Of a stretch of 64,000 nucleotides of DNA, positions 59,135 through 64,000 are shown in pieces. The stretch is from Thermomonas sp. XSG. GTDB lineage: Bacteria > Pseudomonadota > Gammaproteobacteria > Xanthomonadales > Xanthomonadaceae. The notes under the pieces were generated by a model that made no database searches, was not told the origin of the DNA, and saw only the letters and a list, made by a program, of their open reading frames with translations. The stretch covers positions 1,566,001 to 1,630,000 of the forward strand of contig NZ_CP061497.1 in assembly GCF_014678725.1 (NCBI RefSeq). The letters run 5' to 3'. The position numbers and the translations under genes were made by a program. Position 1 is the first letter of the stretch. Each line of letters starts with the position of its first letter.

Positions 59135-62092
59135 TCAGGCGGTTGATGCTGTTCCGGCCTGCCAGTGCCCGGCCGGGTGCGGCCGTCCGAACAGGAACCC
59201 CTGCGCGCACGGACACCCCGCCGCCAGTAACGCCTGCCGCTGGGCTTCGGTTTCCACCCCTTCCGCCACCACGCTCAGGCTCAGCGAGCGGGCCAGGCCC
59301 TGCACCGCCTCGATGATCGCCAGGCTGCGGCGCGCGTCGGCCTGGCCGAGGTCGCTGATGAACGAGCGGTCGATCTTGATCGACCGCAGCGGGAAGCGGT
59401 GGACGTAGCTGAGCGAGGAGTAGCCGGTGCCGAAGTCGTCCAGCGCGGTGCCCACCTGGGCGTCCTGCAGGCGCTGCAGGATCCGCGCGGCGGCCTCCGG
59501 GTCGCCCAGCAGGGTGCCTTCGGTGACTTCGATGCGCAGCTGCGCCGGCGGGAACCCGGTTTCCCGCAGCAGGTCCAGCAGGCGCTGGTCGAAATCCTCG
59601 TACTGGAAGTGGCGCGGCGAGATGTTGATGCTGATGAAGCCGCCGCCGGCGACCAGCGGCGCGCCGGCGATGCAGGCCAGCCGGTACATGTGCCAGTCGA
59701 TCGCCTCGATCAGGCCGCTCTCCTCGGCCACCGGCAGGAACTCGCCGGGACCCAGCAGGCCGCGGGCAGGGTGCTGCCAGCGGATCAGCGCCTCGTAGCC
59801 GACCGTGGTGGCGTCGTCCAGGCGGACGATGGGCTGGAAATACGGCACGAATTCGCCGGCATGCAGCGCATGGCGCAGCTGCAGCTCCAGCTCCAGCACG
59901 TTCATCGCCGCCTTCTGCTGGCTTTCGTCGAACAGCACGAAGCGCTGCCGGCCGGTGGCCTTGGCGCGGTACAGCGCCACGTCGGCGTCGTGCAGCATCT
60001 CGTCGATGGTCTGGTAGCGCGGGTGGCTGATGGCGATGCCGATGCTGACCGATGCCTGCAGGTCGCGTTCGCCCACCTGCACCGAGGCCTGCATGCGCGA
60101 CTGGATGCGCTGGGCGATCTTGACCGCGGTGGCGGGTTGGGCGCCCTCCTCCAGCAGGATCGCGAATTCGTCGCCGGACAGCCGGGCCACGATGTCGGGG
60201 CCGCGCACGCAGTCCAGCAGCCGGCGCGAGACCTCGCGCAGCACCGCGTCGCCGGCCAGGTGGCCGAGGCTGTCGTTGAAGAGCTTGAAGCGGTCCACGT
60301 CCAGGTACAGCAGGGCGAAGGCGTGCTGCGGGTTGCGCTGCTGGCTGGACAGTGCGCGTTCCAGCCGGTCGCGCAGATACAGCCGGTTGGGCAGGCCGGT
60401 CAGCGGGTCATGCATGACCTGGTGCTTGAGCTGGGCCTCGACCTGCTCGCGCACAGAGATCTCGCGGCGCAGTTCGCGGGTGCGTGCCTGCACCCGCTGC
60501 TCGAGTTCGGCGTTGAGCGCGTGCAGGGCTTCGGCGTGGCGGCGGCGCTGCACGCTGTTGGCGATCTGGTGGGCGACGAAGGTCAGCAGTTCCGCGTCCT
60601 CGCTGCTGTACACCAGGTCCGGCCGGTAGCTCTGCACCACCACCATTCCCATTACCCCATCGGCGCCCATCAGTGGCGCGCCCAGCCAGCACACCGCGGA
60701 CGTGCGGCTGGCGTGGTGGGTGGCGTCCATCTCGCCGCGCGCCACCAGTTCGCGCACGCCCTGGTCATCGATCAGCAAGGCGTGGCCCAGGCGCAGGGCG
60801 TATTCGGTCAGGCCCTGGCCCAACGGGCGGTCGACACGGTCGTCGCCGGCCACGTCCACCGAGTAGGGAATCTCCAGCTGGGTGCCGTCGGCGGAGAGCA
60901 GGGCGATGTAGAAGTTCTCGGCATACAGCAACTCACCCACCGAGTGGTGGATGCTGCGGTAGAAGTCCTCGTCGCGCTCCTGGCTGTTGGCCAGGGCGGC
61001 GATCTTGTACAGGGTGGCCTGCAGGTGCGCCGCGCGTTCGCGTTCGGCCACCTGCGCCTGCAGCTGCATATTGGCCTGTGCCAACTCCACGGTGCGGTCG
61101 GCGACGTGCTGTTCCAGCGCCTCCTGGCCACGCTTGCGCTCCACCGCATTGAGCACGTGCTCCGCCACGAAAGACAAAACCGCGCAGTCAGACTGGGTGT
61201 AACTGAAGCCTTCGCGATAGCTCTGCACCACCAGCGCGCCGACCACTTCGTCGTTGCGGCGCATCGGCACGCCCATGAAGTCCACCGACGGCGTGCCAAG
61301 CGCGTCTTCATGGATCAGGCCCAGCGTCTCGGCAATCTGCTCGGATGGACCGCGGACCGCGCGGCCATGGCGGATCAAGCCCAAGGTGAGGCTGCCGCCC
61401 ATCTCCGAGGCCTTGAACTCCTGCTCGGGACCGTACATGCCCCCGTCCATCTCATCGGCGAAATAGATGAAGCGGATGGTTTCGCGCTGGCGGTCGTACA
61501 GGGCGATGTAGAAATTCTCGGCGTACATCAGCCGGCCGATGATCTGGTGCAGCCCGCGCAGCAGGCTCTGCATGTCGCGGTCGGAGGCGGCCATGTCGGC
61601 GATCGCGAACAGCGCGTGCTGCAGCTGCTCGGCCTGTTCCAGGTCCTTGACCGAGGTCTGCAGGCGCTGGATCGAGAACAGTTCGGACAGGCGCCTGCCG
61701 GCCAGCGCGAGCAGGCGGCTGGCGGACGCGTCCAGCGTCGCCAGCGCGCCCGGTGCGGCCAGCAGCACCGCCCCGGCTTCGGCGGCCCCCGGCGGCAACA
61801 GCTGGGTGTCCGGCCCGCTGCCGGCGGGCAGCGGCCGGCCGGCGAATGCGGCTTCGGCGGCGGCGCGGTTGTCGCCAGTGCCGGCCTCCGCGGGTTCGAA
61901 CAGCAGCTCGCCGTGGTCGGTCCAGGCCACTGCCAGGGCAGCGATGCCGCCATCGCGCAGGGCCTCCAGCAGCGCGGCAGCCGCGGCGTCCACGCCGGTG
62001 GCGGCGAGGATGGACAGGCCGGAAGCGGCGAATGCGGACGCACCCGGCGTCCACGCGCCCTCCCCTGTATCCGATGTCTGGCTGTCGCTCAT
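59135..62092 (-). CDS. Dual-GAF diguanylate cyclase/phosphodiesterase
   Basis: 985 residues, soluble. GAF domains lie at about 165-325 and 355-515. Both share the block LLYAENFYIAL-like (LMYAENFYIALYD and LLYAENFYIALLS). A coiled linker leads to a GGDEF domain (about 560-720) whose signature is SGDEF, then an EAL domain (about 735-975) with YEALIRWQHPARG, SINISPRHFQYEDF, EVTEGTLL, DDFGTGYSSLSY and IKIDRSFI. The EAL residues needed for c-di-GMP hydrolysis appear intact. SGDEF variants are usually active as cyclases. It turns over c-di-GMP in response to a ligand of the GAF domains, not identifiable here. GAGG precedes the ATG. Confidence 0.93.
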   Translation of the reverse strand: MSDSQTSDTGEGAWTPGASAFAASGLSILAATGVDAAAAALLEALRDGGIAALAVAWTDHGELLFEPAEAGTGDNRAAAEAAFAGRPLPAGSGPDTQLLPPGAAEAGAVLLAAPGALATLDASASRLLALAGRRLSELFSIQRLQTSVKDLEQAEQLQHALFAIADMAASDRDMQSLLRGLHQIIGRLMYAENFYIALYDRQRETIRFIYFADEMDGGMYGPEQEFKASEMGGSLTLGLIRHGRAVRGPSEQIAETLGLIHEDALGTPSVDFMGVPMRRNDEVVGALVVQSYREGFSYTQSDCAVLSFVAEHVLNAVERKRGQEALEQHVADRTVELAQANMQLQAQVAERERAAHLQATLYKIAALANSQERDEDFYRSIHHSVGELLYAENFYIALLSADGTQLEIPYSVDVAGDDRVDRPLGQGLTEYALRLGHALLIDDQGVRELVARGEMDATHHASRTSAVCWLGAPLMGADGVMGMVVVQSYRPDLVYSSEDAELLTFVAHQIANSVQRRRHAEALHALNAELEQRVQARTRELRREISVREQVEAQLKHQVMHDPLTGLPNRLYLRDRLERALSSQQRNPQHAFALLYLDVDRFKLFNDSLGHLAGDAVLREVSRRLLDCVRGPDIVARLSGDEFAILLEEGAQPATAVKIAQRIQSRMQASVQVGERDLQASVSIGIAISHPRYQTIDEMLHDADVALYRAKATGRQRFVLFDESQQKAAMNVLELELQLRHALHAGEFVPYFQPIVRLDDATTVGYEALIRWQHPARGLLGPGEFLPVAEESGLIEAIDWHMYRLACIAGAPLVAGGGFISINISPRHFQYEDFDQRLLDLLRETGFPPAQLRIEVTEGTLLGDPEAAARILQRLQDAQVGTALDDFGTGYSSLSYVHRFPLRSIKIDRSFISDLGQADARRSLAIIEAVQGLARSLSLSVVAEGVETEAQRQALLAAGCPCAQGFLFGRPHPAGHWQAGTASTA

Positions 62093-62205
62093 ACCCTCGC
62101 CCTTGGCCTCACTGCCTCGGCCCGCTTCCGTCCCGCGGAGCCGGGCGCCCTGTCGCCAGTGTATCGGCCGCGCCGCTTGAATCTTGGGCCCGCCCCTTCC
62201 TGCCC

Positions 62206-63120
62206 CTACGGCCCGGACTGCAGCGACTGCTCAGCGCGACGCAGGTAATTGGCCAGATACCAGTGGCCGTCGACGCGCACTGCGGGCGCGAGGGCGTCGA
62301 TGCGGGTGCCGGCGAGGGTGTACTGCAGGCGCAGCTCGGCGGTATCGCCAGTCTGCCTGAGCAGGCTGACGTGCAGGCTGCGCAGGGCCGCGTCGACATC
62401 CAGGCCGTACTGCAGGCGCAGTTGCGCCAGCAGGGTGGCGAAGAAGGGCGACAGCCGGTTCAGGCTCTGGGTCATGCCCAGCGCGGCGAAAGCCGCGTCG
62501 CCGGCCTTGCCTTCGATGCCGCTGCGGGTGGCGGCGGCGGCGAGGGTGGAGAAGAATGGCTGCGCGCGCTTGGGGTCGGCCAGCGGTGCGGCCAGCGCCC
62601 AGTTGCCAAGGGCATTGATGGCCTGGCTGATGTGCGCACGCTCGTCCCCGCTGTAGCTGGCGTCCTTCTGCACGTACTCGCCGCCGAACACCACCAGGGT
62701 GCGGACCGCCTGGTCGATGTCCTTGTCGGCGTTGGCGAACTGCCGGCGGTAGGTGGCCATCAGCGCCTTGTCGGCCTGCGGCGCCTGCAGTGCCATCAGC
62801 ATGCGCGGGATGTGGGTGTCCAGCGGCAGCTCGTCCAGCGGCCAGCGGCTTTGCCCGCGTGACCAGGCGGCTTCCAGCTGGGCATGCAGGGCAGGCGGCA
62901 CGGCGAGCCGGGCGAAGCCGGCGCCGTCGCGCGCCAGCAGCCGGTCCCGTAGCACCAGTACCGCATCGACCGGGCGCGTGGCGGCCACCGCGACCGTCGC
63001 GGCGGCATCGGGGTTGGGGCCGGGGCCGCGCTGGCAGGCCGGCAGCCACGGCAGCGCCAGCCCCAGGCACAGGGCCAGCGCGTGGCGTCGGTAGCGGGCG
63101 GAAGCATCCCCGGCAGGCAT
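62206..63120 (-). CDS. Exported lipoprotein, function unknown
   Basis: 304 residues. The lipoprotein signal ends LPWLPAC (Cys29). The remainder is mainly helical (LVLRDRLLARDGAGFARLAVPPALHAQLEAAW ...) and ends in a strand-rich segment RLQYTLAGTRIDALAPAVRVDGHWYLANYL. No catalytic motif is visible. It lies between the DUF2608-like gene and the GGDEF/EAL gene on the same strand, but a terminator separates it from the former. Confidence 0.78.
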   Translation of the reverse strand: MPAGDASARYRRHALALCLGLALPWLPACQRGPGPNPDAAATVAVAATRPVDAVLVLRDRLLARDGAGFARLAVPPALHAQLEAAWSRGQSRWPLDELPLDTHIPRMLMALQAPQADKALMATYRRQFANADKDIDQAVRTLVVFGGEYVQKDASYSGDERAHISQAINALGNWALAAPLADPKRAQPFFSTLAAAATRSGIEGKAGDAAFAALGMTQSLNRLSPFFATLLAQLRLQYGLDVDAALRSLHVSLLRQTGDTAELRLQYTLAGTRIDALAPAVRVDGHWYLANYLRRAEQSLQSGP

Positions 63121-63185
63121 CCGCGGAGTGTCGGCGGGCGCGTTCGCCAGCGCAAGCGTGCAGGGTCGGACCCGGGCTGCGGCGG

Positions 63186-63213
63186 AAAAGAAAAAGGAGA
63201 CCCGAAGGTCTCC
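63186..63213 (-). terminator. Intrinsic terminator with UUCG loop
   Basis: On the minus strand GGAGACC-TTCG-GGTCTCC (63196-63213) is followed by TTTTTCTTTT. It ends transcripts from the DUF2608-like gene (stop at 63337), about 120 bp past its stop. The 216-bp gap 63121-63336 holds nothing else I can name. Confidence 0.9.
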
Positions 63214-63336
63214 CCGAAGCCGGCGATGCCGGTGTACGACAGTTGTGGCAGGGCTCCGGCATCGCCGGACGGGGTCAGCCTAACCCGGCCGCAATGTTTA
63301 TGCAACGGTCAAGAATTGGCGCCTAACCAATTGATT

Positions 63337-64000
63337 TCAATAGGCACATCGGCCTTCGTCGAGGGCCTGCAGGCGTTGCGGATAGGTGGCGGCCAGCAGT
63401 TGTCGCCAGGCCTGCCAGCCGGCGCGGCCGGCGACGACGTCCTCGCTGCCGATGGACTTGTCGATGCGGGTGTAATGCAGGCCCAGATAGTCGATGCCGG
63501 CCTCGCGCAGCGCGGCGCGCATGTTGTCGATGTTCTTCTGGCCGTCGTCCACCAGCACCACGCGGTCGTAGCGCAGGGACCAGCGGCGCAGCAGATCCAG
63601 CAGCACCATGCCCTTGTCCTGTCCGGTGGTCATGAACAGGCCCTGGTCATAGAGCACGCGCGCCGGCTTTGCCTCGGGCGCCTTGCGGAAGTCCCAGCTG
63701 CGGCCATCGGCCTGGCCGCCCAGCATCGCCGGCAGCGTGTAACCGGCGTCGCGCAGGGTGCGCAGGGTGCCGCCCCGATACAGCGGGTTGCGCGAGGTGA
63801 GCAGCAGTTTGTCCACCGCCAGGGCATTGACCAGCGCGGGGCCGTCGGGTTGGGTCGGGCGCTGGGCGCCGGCCTCGTAGTTCAGCGAAATCACGTCGAA
63901 CAGGCAGGCCACCTTGCCCGGGTCGCCGGCGGGCAGGGTCTTCTGCCATTCGTACCACTTGTCGCTGCCGAAGAAGCCGGCCGAGGTCAGCAGGGTGTCA
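63337..64000 (-). CDS. DUF2608-like HAD-fold protein (5' end missing)
   Basis: 221 residues are visible; the gene runs off the right edge. The first visible residues DTLLTSAGFFGSDKWYEWQ look like the end of a HAD motif I (DxDDT), so the catalytic Asp pair lies just outside. Later blocks fit HAD architecture: LLLTSRNPLYRGGT (motif II-like) and VVLVDDGQKNIDNMRAAL (motif IV-like). This resembles DUF2608 proteins of unknown substrate. An internal GTG at 63912 could be taken for a start but lies within conserved sequence. Confidence 0.82.
   Translation of the reverse strand, partial: DTLLTSAGFFGSDKWYEWQKTLPAGDPGKVACLFDVISLNYEAGAQRPTQPDGPALVNALAVDKLLLTSRNPLYRGGTLRTLRDAGYTLPAMLGGQADGRSWDFRKAPEAKPARVLYDQGLFMTTGQDKGMVLLDLLRRWSLRYDRVVLVDDGQKNIDNMRAALREAGIDYLGLHYTRIDKSIGSEDVVAGRAGWQAWRQLLAATYPQRLQALDEGRCAY

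Noticed and set aside
59135-62092. Treating SGDEF as an inactive GGDEF
   Set aside because: SGDEF is a common active variant and the surrounding residues are intact; no basis for calling it degenerate.
59399-62248. 949-residue plus-strand ORF
   Set aside because: Antisense shadow of the GGDEF/EAL gene.

Overview
The window is a very G+C-rich (about 70% by eye), gene-dense bacterial chromosome segment. The content points to a gammaproteobacterium of the Lysobacteraceae/Xanthomonadaceae (Lysobacter, Luteimonas, Thermomonas or Pseudoxanthomonas-like). It carries a monomeric NADP isocitrate dehydrogenase, bioB-bioF next to a divergent comF, bioH-bioC, tatABC, split glyQ/glyS, tamA/tamB, plsB, rdgC and ttcA. 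The genus cannot be fixed from the sequence alone. I see no phage, insertion sequence or CRISPR array.

Layout. 1-8.6 kb: the end of a REC-like/histidine-kinase gene, an RluE-type pseudouridine synthase, an exported methyltransferase-like lipoprotein, icd, two small envelope proteins (lipoprotein, LysM), a translationally coupled hydrolase-zapE-queF operon and a membrane-anchored cytochrome c. 8.7-18.2 kb: the most unusual region. A 1,762-residue autotransporter has a passenger that is largely a tandem duplication of a 1.65-kb unit. Three overlapping genes follow (TIGR03032 family, EF-hand protein, GNAT-like protein), then a secreted M4 metalloprotease. 18.3-26.7 kb: tRNA-Arg(CCG), ubiA, comF, and the biotin genes bioBF and bioHC, separated by an opposing aldehyde dehydrogenase, plus a DMT-type transporter. 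26.8-32.4 kb: a four-gene signalling cassette (GAF hybrid kinase with three receivers, CheR, receiver-less CheB, REC-histidine kinase) joined by stop/start overlaps. 32.4-43 kb: a PLP dehydratase, a structured intergenic region, mnmG, a BNR-like lipoprotein and tamA-tamB. 43-50.7 kb: bacteriohemerythrin with an FNR-like promoter, glyQS, a class-I glutamine amidotransferase, a polytopic membrane protein, tatABC and a Ysc84/SYLF protein. 50.7-64 kb: hemH, a hydrolase, small lipoproteins, a YgjP-like metalloprotein, rdgC, ttcA, ydcH, plsB, a dual-GAF GGDEF/EAL protein, and a DUF2608-like HAD protein cut by the right edge.

Working together: BioC and BioH would open and close the methyl-ester disguise for pimeloyl-ACP synthesis, with BioF and BioB catalysing the first and last ring-building steps; bioA and bioD are not here. 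TamA/TamB (outer-membrane assembly and lipid traffic), Tat export and the autotransporter are all envelope functions. Non-coding signals worth noting are a group of genes whose -10-like hexamer lies only 6-7 nt before the ATG with no ribosome-binding site, predicting leaderless mRNAs, and an FNR-type box placed exactly as a class II site for the hemerythrin gene. Promoter and hairpin calls were made by eye. Family assignments rest on recognised motifs, not on database searches.
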